40,144 nucleotides of DNA from FCB group bacterium (GTDB lineage: Bacteria > Fidelibacterota > Marinisomatia > SCGC-AAA003-L08 > JACNLC01), in NCBI GenBank assembly GCA_013152375.1, contig JAADGM010000019.1:1-40144 (forward strand), written 5' to 3'. The notes under the pieces were generated by a model. The model was not told where the DNA came from, did not search any database, and saw only the letters and a program-made list of their open reading frames with translations. Made by a program: the position numbers and the translations under genes. Of this stretch, positions 1-7,978 are shown in pieces. Position 1 is the stretch's first letter. Every line of letters starts with the position of its first letter.

Positions 1-461
1 GGAACTTCGGGATAATCCAGCACGATCCTTTCAAGAGAATATCCGTCTGATCCTCCCTGCCAGCTTACGGAGGAAACCGTGTCCCCGTCGGCATCGATGA
101 GAAATACGGAATCACCGGAATTTTTCAGGCCGTTACCGATACTCGCATCATCCACATAAAATAAACGGACATCCGGCGGCAGCAGTTCGTAATATAACGA
201 ACCTTCATCATCCACATAATCATTTTCAAGGATCACAGCATAAGAATTGGGCGGTAAAAGGAATTCATTTCCCTCCAGTCCGTCACTGTAAGCTTCATCA
301 GAGATCAGCCAGCTTTCAAGGTTAACCGACGCGATTCCCAAATTATAAATTTCTACATATTCATTGGGAGAATCGGCGCCGGTGGGATTGAACATAACCT
401 CTGAAATGATGATTTGGGAACGGCACAATGTAAGCAAAATGAGAATGATACTAAAAAACAT
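1..461 (-). CDS. Secreted lamin-tail-domain protein (5' part; runs off the window)
   Basis: Reading the minus strand from the ATG at 459-461 gives an open frame of 153 codons that leaves the window at base 1. The first ~15 residues (MFFSIILILLTLCRS) form a hydrophobic signal sequence. They are followed directly by a lamin-tail (LTD, PF00932-type) pattern: IIISEVMFNPTGADSPNEYV, then EIYNLG, VNLESWLISDE, and later LKNSGDSVFLIDADGDTVSS and SVSWQGG. In bacteria, LTD folds are extracellular beta-sandwich modules on large secreted or surface proteins, often with nucleases, CotH kinases or sorting domains further on. That C-terminal part is outside the window, so the function is unknown. It is divergent from the OsmC gene, with 221 bp between the starts. 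The family call is from visible motifs only. Confidence 0.8.
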   Translation of the reverse strand, partial: MFFSIILILLTLCRSQIIISEVMFNPTGADSPNEYVEIYNLGIASVNLESWLISDEAYSDGLEGNEFLLPPNSYAVILENDYVDDEGSLYYELLPPDVRLFYVDDASIGNGLKNSGDSVFLIDADGDTVSSVSWQGGSDGYSLERIVLDYPEV

Positions 462-682
462 GCTGGAAAATAACAATATTTCCCTACTGCAGGCAAGATC
501 GGATGAAAATCCCCAATATTATCGGTTACAATAATCAGAATTAGAATTAGAGTCATACGTAGATTTGAATGAGGGTGAGCGGTTCTGGAAACCTGTGGCA
601 GTCATTCCTGTATTGGCATAAAATTTCTGTAACCTGACAGGCCACCTTTGCCTCTAACGAATACAAATTGAAAGGATGTTAA

Positions 683-1078
683 ATGGACATGCGAATTTAT
701 TTTCCCGGGGGGAAAAAAGTGTATGCAGATTACAACGGTTTTACTATCAAAACAGATCAGTCCCCGGCAGGTGGCGGTGAAGGCAGCGCCCCGGAGCCCT
801 TCAGTCTGTTTCTGGCGTCCATGGGAACCTGTGTAGGGATCTATGTGCTGGGATTCTGCCAACAGCGAAATCTGAACACAGAGGGTCTGGAGATCCGTCA
901 ATCGTTAAATTACGATCCCGTAAAAAGACTGGTGGACAAAGTTGAGTTTGAGATCAGGCTGCCGTCAGATTTTCCGGAGAAGTACCTGGGAGCTTTGAAG
1001 CATACTGCAAAACTCTGCACCGTAAAAAAACACCTGGACAACCCGCCCGAATTTCATGTTGAAACGAGGGTCGCCTGA
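683..1078 (+). CDS. OsmC family protein
   Basis: A 131-residue protein of usual OsmC/Ohr-superfamily length. OsmC-type proteins are cytosolic thiol peroxidases that reduce organic hydroperoxides with a pair of cysteines. The sequence shows the expected pattern: a Gly-rich PAGGGEGSAPEP turn, the helix LFLASMGTC with Cys50, and a second conserved site KLCTVKKHL with Cys112. An extra Cys59 lies on the first helix. The ATG at 683 follows an AAAGGATG SD-like site at 672-679. It is the first gene of a probable three-gene run with the thioredoxin-like lipoprotein and the CcdA-like protein, which points to thiol redox work. It could be a YhfA-type OsmC of unknown substrate rather than a true Ohr. Confidence 0.9.
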   Translation: MDMRIYFPGGKKVYADYNGFTIKTDQSPAGGGEGSAPEPFSLFLASMGTCVGIYVLGFCQQRNLNTEGLEIRQSLNYDPVKRLVDKVEFEIRLPSDFPEKYLGALKHTAKLCTVKKHLDNPPEFHVETRVA

Positions 1079-1111
1079 AAATTTTATAACGTGCATTCAA
1101 TAAGGAAAAAA

Positions 1112-1534
1112 ATGAAGATACGACTATTTCTAATTAGTGCGGCTGTCCTCATCGCCGGAGCCTGCAGCGAACATGAAGTGCCGCCCCCGCAGACCCTCCA
1201 TCATCACCCTAATGACCAGTCTGCAGCAAGTTCACAAAAAACCATTGCGGCCGGCAGGGGCACACTGCTCTTTTTCATGAATCCCAACGGCGGACCCTGC
1301 CAGATGCAGGACAGGTATCTGCAGGACGCAAGTGAAGAAATCAAAGAATATGCCGACGTGGTCTATGTGAAAACCACCGATGATCGGTCTAAATCCATGT
1401 TTTATCAATATGGTGTCCGGTCTCTGCCGCAAATCATCCTGCTGGATCATGATCAGCAGGAAATTCGACGCTTTTCACCGGGAATCCAGCAGCCGGCCAC
1501 GATCATGGATGTGCTCAGCTCTCTGATTAAATAA
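1112..1534 (+). CDS. Thioredoxin-like lipoprotein with a single active-site cysteine
   Basis: I take the ATG at 1112 as the start because it follows a TAAGGA SD at 1101-1106. An upstream in-frame GTG at 1091 has no SD. The 140-residue product begins with a lipoprotein signal ending LIAGAC (Cys18, a loose lipobox), then a Pro/His/Ser-rich linker to about residue 50. The rest is a thioredoxin fold: beta strand TLLFFMNPN, active site GGPC at 60-63, and the cis-Pro loop VRSLPQIILLD. The canonical CGPC motif is GGPC here, so the usual nucleophilic Cys is Gly and only Cys63 remains. The stop overlaps the start of the CcdA-like gene by one base, suggesting translational coupling and a periplasmic thiol partner. 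The exact role is unknown. Confidence 0.82.
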   Translation: MKIRLFLISAAVLIAGACSEHEVPPPQTLHHHPNDQSAASSQKTIAAGRGTLLFFMNPNGGPCQMQDRYLQDASEEIKEYADVVYVKTTDDRSKSMFYQYGVRSLPQIILLDHDQQEIRRFSPGIQQPATIMDVLSSLIK

Positions 1535-2181
1535 TGGCGCTAAACGGGATGAACATTCTGCTGGCCATCGGAGCAGGGATCGCCAGCGTAGCCTCTCCCT
1601 GCGTGCTGCCGGTGGTTCCTATCATCGTGACCGGAACGGCTGAGGATTACCGGCACCGCCCGCTGCTGATCGTAGCAGGATTGGCTATAACATTCATGCT
1701 CATGGGCGTTGTAACTTCCCTGTTCGGCTCTCTCATCGCCGGGAAGATGCTCTATGTGGAAAAGGCTGCCGGTGTCATTGTTTTCGGCATGGGTCTGCTC
1801 ATCCTTTGGGATGTGAACATCTTTAAAAAACTCACGGTATTTAATAAGCTCGGAGCAGGTCAAAAGGGCAAGTGGTCAGGATTCATTTTAGGTCTTACGC
1901 TGGGTCTCGTGTGGATACCCTGTATCGGCCCCCTGTTGTCGGGAATCCTTGCCATGGTTGCCAGCCAGGGGCAATTGCTGGGAGGTATTTTGTATCTTGG
2001 CCTCTATGCTCTGGGGTTCGCCATTCCCATGCTGCTGGTGGGTTATTCCTCCCAGTTCATGCTGAGGAAAATACGAAAGATCCAACAGCATCCGCTGATC
2101 GTCAGGGTCTTTAGCGGCGGGATTCTGATTTTATTTGGCGGATATATTTTTTTCAAGGGTATTCTTGGTTTTGGCTGGTGA
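1534..2181 (+). CDS. ccdA: CcdA/DsbD-type transmembrane thiol-disulfide transporter
   Basis: A 215-residue integral membrane protein with six apparent hydrophobic segments, the size of CcdA. CcdA moves reducing equivalents from cytosolic thioredoxin across the inner membrane to periplasmic thioredoxin-like proteins. The two key cysteines sit in the family motifs SPCVLP (Cys23) and IPCIGP (Cys130), each flanked by prolines in membrane segments. Its ATG shares one base with the TAA of the preceding thioredoxin-like lipoprotein. That makes the lipoprotein the likely electron acceptor, though the acceptor has lost one CXXC cysteine. The alternative is a role in cytochrome c maturation, but no cytochrome genes are nearby. 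Confidence 0.9.
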   Translation: MALNGMNILLAIGAGIASVASPCVLPVVPIIVTGTAEDYRHRPLLIVAGLAITFMLMGVVTSLFGSLIAGKMLYVEKAAGVIVFGMGLLILWDVNIFKKLTVFNKLGAGQKGKWSGFILGLTLGLVWIPCIGPLLSGILAMVASQGQLLGGILYLGLYALGFAIPMLLVGYSSQFMLRKIRKIQQHPLIVRVFSGGILILFGGYIFFKGILGFGW

Positions 2182-2255
2182 GAACTGACATAGGATAAAT
2201 ATCTTAACGTATAATCAGCATTTTACCGAACGGGCCAGACGCTTTAGTTTTGCCC

Positions 2256-3449
2256 ATGGGTAAAAACGCAGAAATACTGAATTTCGCTCTCCCCGGTGAC
2301 CGAACACTGGGAGTCACCCTTAAACCCCATGCTTTCAACCTTTTCGAAAAGCCACAGGAAAATCTGTGGACATTTGATCTTGAGGGCCGCCTGTTGGGGA
2401 TGTACGTTGACGGTGTAAATTACAGGCGCACGCTGGATAACCGGTACTTCAGGAAATCCCGGATACGCATGCATGGCGAGGACTTTCGTCAGGTCATTGA
2501 GATTTCCCAAGATAAAAGCGCCCTTTTGCTTGACCGCAGCCGTGAACTGCTGGCCTCTGTTGCAGATCAATTACCCCTGAATTTTGAAAACATTGCCGAG
2601 CGGGTGCTTACAACGGATATGAGCGTTCTGGAGAAGGATGCGGCCGTTTTCAGAGACATTTACCTGCCCATTTCAATCCTACCGCCAGATCAATACATGG
2701 CGCTGGTTTTGCAGGTTTCAGAGGGCTGCAATTATAACCAGTGTACTTTCTGCAATTTCTACAGGGATCGGACCTTCCGCATAAAATCACAGGTGGAGGT
2801 GGAAGAGCATCTTCTGGCCGTGCGCGATTTTTTTGGGGCAGGCATCAAATTGCGCAGATCTGTTTTTTTAGCTGACGCAAACGCCCTGGTAATCCCTCAG
2901 AACCGCCTGGTAGCCATATTGGATACCATCCACCGGGAATTCCCGGAGGTTCCGCAGATTTACTCATTCATTGATGTGTTTACGGGCGTCAGGAAAGGCT
3001 CCGCTGACTTTGCCCGGTTGGCAGAGCTGGGACTGCGCCGCGTGTATCTGGGATTGGAATCGGGTAATCCGGCACTGCTTGAACTTCTCGGAAAGCCCCA
3101 ATTATCAGATGACATCATTCAACTGGGGAAAGACTTAAAGGCCGGCGGTGTCCAGCTGGGAGTTATTCTCCTGGCCGGGGCCGGAGGCGAACAGTTTCGC
3201 AGAGCTCACCTTAAAGATTCAATAGCACTCATCGAAAAACTGGACCTGGGATTTGGGGACATGATCTATATTTCCGAGTTCTACGAGACAAACAGAGAAT
3301 ACCGAAAGGTCATGGAGAGAGAGCAAATTGAACTGCCTGAGCCAGGGACAATACGTAAAATCTCCAATGAACTTCGATTTGAACTGAGGCGAAAAATTCA
3401 TAAAGATGTATCCATTTCAGTGTATGATATCCAGCAGTTTTTTTATTAA
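2256..3449 (+). CDS. Radical SAM protein
   Basis: About 397 residues from the ATG at 2256; a TTG at 2250 is in frame and neither start has a clear SD. Radical SAM enzymes use a [4Fe-4S] cluster and S-adenosylmethionine to generate a 5'-deoxyadenosyl radical. The cluster motif is CNYNQCTFC (Cys158, Cys163, Cys166), a CX4CX2C spacing seen in several uncharacterised COG1032-like families rather than CX3CX2C. Following strands include FLADANAL, a glycine-rich ESGN segment (LGLESGNPALLELLGKP) and a GVILLAGAGG strand. The N-terminal ~150 residues match nothing I recognise. It stands alone between ccdA and an M20 peptidase, so the substrate cannot be guessed. Confidence 0.87.
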   Translation: MGKNAEILNFALPGDRTLGVTLKPHAFNLFEKPQENLWTFDLEGRLLGMYVDGVNYRRTLDNRYFRKSRIRMHGEDFRQVIEISQDKSALLLDRSRELLASVADQLPLNFENIAERVLTTDMSVLEKDAAVFRDIYLPISILPPDQYMALVLQVSEGCNYNQCTFCNFYRDRTFRIKSQVEVEEHLLAVRDFFGAGIKLRRSVFLADANALVIPQNRLVAILDTIHREFPEVPQIYSFIDVFTGVRKGSADFARLAELGLRRVYLGLESGNPALLELLGKPQLSDDIIQLGKDLKAGGVQLGVILLAGAGGEQFRRAHLKDSIALIEKLDLGFGDMIYISEFYETNREYRKVMEREQIELPEPGTIRKISNELRFELRRKIHKDVSISVYDIQQFFY

Positions 3450-3590
3450 GAATTCCCGGTTATGACAGATACGACTGGGAAACATAGGAATACCAGATCA
3501 GTTTTAAATCCGTGACCTGCCACGGTGAATAAATCAGGCATTTCGTTCAGCAGGACGATTGCGGAGCCGAATTTAACAAGGAGTCAGCCG

Positions 3591-4763
3591 ATGAACCTCA
3601 ACATAAGACCCGATGTGGTCATCATACAGGATGCCATCATCAATACGCGCAGAGATCTGCATCAACACCCTGAATTGGGATTTCGTGAATTCAGAACGGC
3701 TAAACTGGTGGCAGACAAACTCACAGCTTTAGGGCTGGAGGTTCAGACGGAAATAGGGCGCACTGGTGTAGTGGGTCTGCTGGAGGGCCGTGGTTTTGGT
3801 CCCACTATTGCTCTCCGGGCCGATATGGACGCTCTGCCCATGCAGGAGACAGGGAATCCTCCGTATAAATCGATGAATCCCGGTGTAATGCATGCCTGCG
3901 GGCATGATGGACACACGGCCATGCTTTTAGGTGCGGCCGAGGTTCTCACCGGCATAAAAGATAGAATACACGGAAAAATTAAGTTCGTTTTTCAACCGGC
4001 AGAAGAAGGGCAGGGTGGTGCCCGTGTAATGATTGAAGAGGGCGTACTGGAAGATGTGGATGAAATTTACGGGATACATTTATGGAACTACCAGAAGTTC
4101 GGCACCATCGGCGTCAAGTCCGGTCCCATTCTGGCCTCGGCAGACATTATCAACATCGTCATAGAGGGTACGGGGGGGCATGGAGCTGCACCCCAGGGGA
4201 CGGTGGATGCAATTGTCGTTGCGGCTCAACTGATCAATATTCTTCAGACCATTGTCAGCCGTAACACCAACCCTCTTGAAAGCACGGTAGTAACAATCGG
4301 GAAGATACAGGGCGGCAGCAATTTCAATATTATTGCCGACAAGGTGGTCCTGAACGGTACTACCCGGGCCTATACGGAAGAGAACCGTCAGCTTATCAAA
4401 ACCAGGCTCCAGGAAATCGTGGATGGTGTTGCAGCAACCCATAAAGCTGAAATCAAACTGAAGTACTTTGAGGGGTATCCGCCCACGGTAAACAATGCTG
4501 AGCTTACCCAAAAAGTGATGACGGCCGCAGAAAAAATCGTGGGTACGGGAGCCGGATTACCGTTTCTATCCATGGGGGGAGAAGATTTCAGCTACTATGC
4601 ACAGAAAATCCCCGGCTGCTTTTTCTTCGTCGGTTCAGCTCCCGAAAGTGAAGAGCCGGGAAGTGTTCCCCACCATTGTTCTCATTTTGATATCGAAGAG
4701 CAGGCTCTGCTGGTTGGCTGTTCGGTGTACGTTCAGCTCATAGAAGATTTACTGATAAAATAG
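3591..4763 (+). CDS. M20-family metal-dependent amidohydrolase
   Basis: The ATG at 3591 is chosen because AAGGAG lies at 3578-3583 with a 7-base spacer; an upstream in-frame start at 3525 lacks an SD. The product is 390 residues, normal for the M20D hippurate hydrolase / N-acyl-amino-acid amidohydrolase group (AmhX, HipO, IAA-amino acid hydrolases). Metal ligands are visible: Cys103, His105 and neighbours in HACGHDGHT, Glu138/Glu139 in FQPAEEGQGG, and a C-terminal His in VPHHCSHFDIEEQ. A dimerisation-domain sequence (GTGGHGAAPQGTVDAI) sits mid-protein. It removes acyl groups from N-acyl amino acids or similar amides in the cytosol; the natural substrate is not evident. Confidence 0.92.
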   Translation: MNLNIRPDVVIIQDAIINTRRDLHQHPELGFREFRTAKLVADKLTALGLEVQTEIGRTGVVGLLEGRGFGPTIALRADMDALPMQETGNPPYKSMNPGVMHACGHDGHTAMLLGAAEVLTGIKDRIHGKIKFVFQPAEEGQGGARVMIEEGVLEDVDEIYGIHLWNYQKFGTIGVKSGPILASADIINIVIEGTGGHGAAPQGTVDAIVVAAQLINILQTIVSRNTNPLESTVVTIGKIQGGSNFNIIADKVVLNGTTRAYTEENRQLIKTRLQEIVDGVAATHKAEIKLKYFEGYPPTVNNAELTQKVMTAAEKIVGTGAGLPFLSMGGEDFSYYAQKIPGCFFFVGSAPESEEPGSVPHHCSHFDIEEQALLVGCSVYVQLIEDLLIK

Positions 4764-4772
4764 GGAGATAAG

Positions 4773-5192
4773 ATGGAAAGACCTGAAGTTATCATCAATG
4801 GTTGGGCAATACTGGTATCCGCCCTGGTGTATTTCATTATCGGCGCCGTGTGGTTCTCGGAGAAGGCCTTCGGCAGAACCTGGGCTGAGGGGGCTGGTAT
4901 CGAATCGTCGAAAAAGGGACTGATGAAAAAATTCGGACTTAACTTCCTGGGAGCCCTTGTGGTGGCCTTTGTGATGAGCCATTTCATCAGTTATACGTCC
5001 TATTTCATGGGCGTCGGTGGAATTGTTGGAGGAATACAAACGGCTTTCTGGGCCTGGCTGGGGTTTTCAGGCGCCACCTATTTGATGAATTTTGTCTTCG
5101 AGGATAAACCCTTTAAATTTTATCTTGTTAATACAGGCTATCACCTGGCTGGGCTGATCGCCTCCGGAATCATTTTAGGAATTTGGCGTTAG
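4773..5192 (+). CDS. DUF1761 family membrane protein
   Basis: A 139-residue protein with four predicted hydrophobic helices (roughly residues 11-28, 54-72, 79-97 and 121-136). The N-terminal pattern INGWAILVSALVYFIIGAVW followed by FSEKAFGRTW matches what I know of DUF1761 (PF08570): W-A-I-L-V, then a small/aromatic helix and a Trp-Phe-Ser turn. The family has no established function. The ATG at 4773 has an AGGGAGA SD just upstream. It starts 10 bases after the amidohydrolase stop, so the two are likely co-transcribed. Its stop lies one base from the stop of the convergent acetyltransferase gene. Confidence 0.82.
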   Translation: MERPEVIINGWAILVSALVYFIIGAVWFSEKAFGRTWAEGAGIESSKKGLMKKFGLNFLGALVVAFVMSHFISYTSYFMGVGGIVGGIQTAFWAWLGFSGATYLMNFVFEDKPFKFYLVNTGYHLAGLIASGIILGIWR

Positions 5193-5193
5193 C

Positions 5194-6423
5194 CTAAAAA
5201 TCCCAGTCGGGTGAGGGAGCCGGCAGTCTAAGCTGCTCATCGAGTCTCACCAGCAGATCAAAGGGCGCTTCGAAGTCATCCGTCACAGCCAGCCCTGAGG
5301 CAGGCACGATGCCCATCCAAAGGCGGGTAAAAGCATTAACTGAACATTTTACGACGGGTAAAGATGGATCACTTCCAGACTGAAGAGCAGATTCAGGCCC
5401 CAGATGAACGATGTACTCGCCGCTGATACCGCTCCACCCCCCACGATTTTTCAGATATTTTTCAATGGGATCCGAAAGTATCAGATTGAAATCAACGGCA
5501 TTGCCGGTGAGATGGGTCCGGGAGATGCACTGCTGCAAGTCGCAGATTCTAAGCTGATAGTAAGCCGTCGCTTTCATGCGCTGTTCGAATTTAGACTTTT
5601 CGGTGATGATGCGGTTGTGGAAAGGCTGCTCAAGGAGGTCCTGAAAATGAATTCCCCGGGGTTCCCGCATGGTTACCAGTTTCACCTGATCACCCAGGTT
5701 TCTGATGAGAGCCATTAATTCGATAAACTCGCTATAATTCCGGTAAGCCATCCACCCGATGCGATAAGGGCCGTATTCAACATTGCTCGCTTCTGCACAA
5801 AAATGATGCGATAAGGCATTTCCGGGTGCATCAAAATATCCCAGTCCGAAACTGTTACTGCCCCATTTCAATTCGGCGGATGTGATGCAGGATCCCTCTA
5901 AGTTACAGTGCCCGTGCCGCATGAGCCGGTTCATCCGGGAGGCATGGATGGTATCTCCGTCCTCAAGGTCCAATCTGCTGGGTACTCTGGCCTTACGATC
6001 AATCTTCAGCTTTGAGGGGTCAAAAGACACCCAATGTTCATAGCTGCAGGTTCCGAAACCAAGCTGATTATAAAAGCCTTGTTCGAACATTCCCAAAGAC
6101 GCAACTGCCGCGCCGTCATCAGCCTTTTGCCCGATGAGTTCCGCTGTCAGCCTGCCTGCCAGACCCTGTTTCCTGGCAATCCGGCTGGTCGTCACACCAG
6201 TAATGAAAGCAGCCTGCAGATCTTCTTTCAAATAGCGCATACTCCCACCGGTCGATACGGCAAAACATTCAGCCGTACCGTTGAGGTCGGCAACCAGTGC
6301 AAACTGGTCCCTTACAAATTCGTCAAAAACAGATTCTTTGCCACTTTCGAGCCAGCCGCATTCCAGCCAGATTCGCTGAACATCTTTGTGATCTTTTTTA
6401 TGATCATAGTTTCTTATAGCCAT
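5194..6423 (-). CDS. GNAT family N-acetyltransferase, Eis-like
   Basis: A 409-residue protein. The N-terminal half is a GNAT acetyltransferase: it opens MAIRNYDHKKDHKDVQRIW, has a motif-A region (FITGVTTSRIARKQGLAGRL) that would hold the acetyl-CoA pyrophosphate, and continues with FYNQLGFGTCSYEHW, the pattern seen in Eis and related proteins. The C-terminal ~100 residues (KCSVNAFTRLWMGIVPAS) look like the sterol-carrier-like third domain of that family. Eis-type enzymes acetylate amines such as aminoglycosides or protein lysines, but most members are uncharacterised and no resistance claim can be made. It is a single minus-strand gene between plus-strand neighbours. Confidence 0.83.
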   Translation of the reverse strand: MAIRNYDHKKDHKDVQRIWLECGWLESGKESVFDEFVRDQFALVADLNGTAECFAVSTGGSMRYLKEDLQAAFITGVTTSRIARKQGLAGRLTAELIGQKADDGAAVASLGMFEQGFYNQLGFGTCSYEHWVSFDPSKLKIDRKARVPSRLDLEDGDTIHASRMNRLMRHGHCNLEGSCITSAELKWGSNSFGLGYFDAPGNALSHHFCAEASNVEYGPYRIGWMAYRNYSEFIELMALIRNLGDQVKLVTMREPRGIHFQDLLEQPFHNRIITEKSKFEQRMKATAYYQLRICDLQQCISRTHLTGNAVDFNLILSDPIEKYLKNRGGWSGISGEYIVHLGPESALQSGSDPSLPVVKCSVNAFTRLWMGIVPASGLAVTDDFEAPFDLLVRLDEQLRLPAPSPDWDF

Positions 6424-6523
6424 GGTTTGTGTACTTTCTTATTAATCAATCAGGAATCCCTATGTGAAAATTACAAAAAAGCAATAAAATTCACCCCTTA
6501 AAAATCGGACAGACCTTACAACA

Positions 6524-7978
6524 ATGACTTCAAACGCAAGACGGGCAACACTGGCATTTTTACTTTCAACAGCATTCAGGGAGCTTTTCGGCGCCAGGAA
6601 TCTGGTAATCGAGCATTCTTTCGGTGACGGCTATTTTTCGCACAGGGATAACTGGGAGGAGATCACTCATGAAGAAATTCAGGCTCTGGAAAAGTTAATG
6701 CGGACCTGGCTGACAGGTGATACTCCTCTGCATTTGGGAACAATGCCAAAGCTGGAAATTCTTTCCCGGTTCAAAAAAGCCGGTTTAAAAAACAAACCGG
6801 CTATCCTGAAAAAATGGAAGACAGACCCTGTTCCGACAATCCACATAGGCCCCCATTTTGACTATCGTCTCGAACCCATGTCAACAGACAAAGCCGAGCT
6901 GCAGCTTTTTCAGCTTATAAAGTACGACCGGGGACTGCTGCTGCGATTCCCTTCAATATTGGTTCCGGACAAAATACTGCCTCAGCCTGATCGTCCCAAA
7001 TTGTTTTCCATAATCGAGGAATATGAAAACTGGGGCCGGATCATGCAGACGGAGAGCATTCCCCAGCTCAACCGCTGTATTAAAGACGGCATCAAAAAAC
7101 TGGTCTGGATTGCCGAAGGACTCCACGAAAAGAAGATCATCAATATTGCCGATAAGATCACGGCAGGATTTTCCAGCAAACGGGTAATCGCAATAGCCGG
7201 TCCCTCCTCTTCGGGGAAAACAACTTTCGCCAAACGACTGAGCATCCAACTCAATGTAAATGGTTTTACCACTACTGAAATTTCCATGGATGATTACTTC
7301 ATGGACCGGGATAGAATCCCGGTCGGACCCGGAGGAAAACAGGATTTTGAATCTTTTGAGGTGGTAGACGTTGACCTGTTGACGGAGCGGATATTCAGGT
7401 TGCTCAGGGGGCAGCCCATTCCGCGGCGACGATATGATTTCAGCCGGGGTGTCGGCTCGGATACTTCTGATCTTTTGAAGCTGAAGGACCGAGAATTCAT
7501 CCTGATAGAGGGCATTCATGCCCTTAATCCCCGACTCACTCATAAGCTAGCCGGGGGAAATGTCCAGAAAATCTATGTCAGTGCTATGACGCAGCTGAAT
7601 GTGGATGCTGATCATCGTGTATCGACCTCGGACAATCGGCTGTTAAGACGCATCGTTCGGGATCATAAGTTCCGGGGGTATTCCCCGGAGGAAACCCTCG
7701 AACGCTGGCCTTCGGTCAGGATCGGAGAAGAAAGGAATATTTTCCCCTTCCAGGAGGAGGCGGATTATATGTTCAATTCAGCCCTGGTTTATGAATTCTC
7801 CGTATTGAGTAAGATCGCAAAGCCCCTGTTGAAAAGCGTCCCGCGGTCATCTGCCGCCTATACGGATGCACAACGCTTAGGAACCCTGATCTCATTCTTC
7901 GAACCCCTGGCGGCACATAAAGTCCCCGGGATCTCAATCCTCAGAGAATTTATAGGGAACAGTGAATTCAACTATTGA
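6524..7978 (+). CDS. Uridine kinase-type nucleoside kinase with ThrRS-like N-terminal domain
   Basis: A 484-residue protein. Residues ~220-430 are a P-loop nucleoside kinase: Walker A GPSSSGKTT starts at residue 226, followed by SMDDYFMDRDRIPVGPGGKQ, a uridine-kinase signature, and FILIEGIHALNP. The N-terminal ~200 residues resemble the second additional domain of threonyl-tRNA synthetase (AFRELFGARNLVIEHSFGDGY). This fusion is known in Bacteroidetes, Clostridia and other groups as 'nucleoside kinase', where proteins are about 550 residues and also carry an N-terminal TGS domain. That TGS part is absent here. It phosphorylates a nucleoside or related alcohol in the cytosol. No strong SD precedes the ATG. 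The 3' end overlaps the convergent hemerythrin gene by 7 bases. Confidence 0.88.
   Translation: MTSNARRATLAFLLSTAFRELFGARNLVIEHSFGDGYFSHRDNWEEITHEEIQALEKLMRTWLTGDTPLHLGTMPKLEILSRFKKAGLKNKPAILKKWKTDPVPTIHIGPHFDYRLEPMSTDKAELQLFQLIKYDRGLLLRFPSILVPDKILPQPDRPKLFSIIEEYENWGRIMQTESIPQLNRCIKDGIKKLVWIAEGLHEKKIINIADKITAGFSSKRVIAIAGPSSSGKTTFAKRLSIQLNVNGFTTTEISMDDYFMDRDRIPVGPGGKQDFESFEVVDVDLLTERIFRLLRGQPIPRRRYDFSRGVGSDTSDLLKLKDREFILIEGIHALNPRLTHKLAGGNVQKIYVSAMTQLNVDADHRVSTSDNRLLRRIVRDHKFRGYSPEETLERWPSVRIGEERNIFPFQEEADYMFNSALVYEFSVLSKIAKPLLKSVPRSSAAYTDAQRLGTLISFFEPLAAHKVPGISILREFIGNSEFNY

Noticed and set aside
353-556. Minus-strand 67-codon ORF near the left edge
   Set aside because: It overlaps the lamin-tail reading frame, which has a signal peptide and domain motifs; this frame has no family pattern.
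3510-3525. Hairpin CCGTG-ACCTGC-CACGG before the amidohydrolase
   Set aside because: Only a 5-bp stem without a T-tract; likely chance.
3525-3590. Upstream in-frame start for the M20 amidohydrolase
   Set aside because: The extra N-terminus lacks an SD and family similarity, while the ATG at 3591 has AAGGAG at ideal spacing.
5194-6423. Aminoglycoside resistance role for the Eis-like acetyltransferase
   Set aside because: The family is broad and mostly uncharacterised; no resistance gene context is present.
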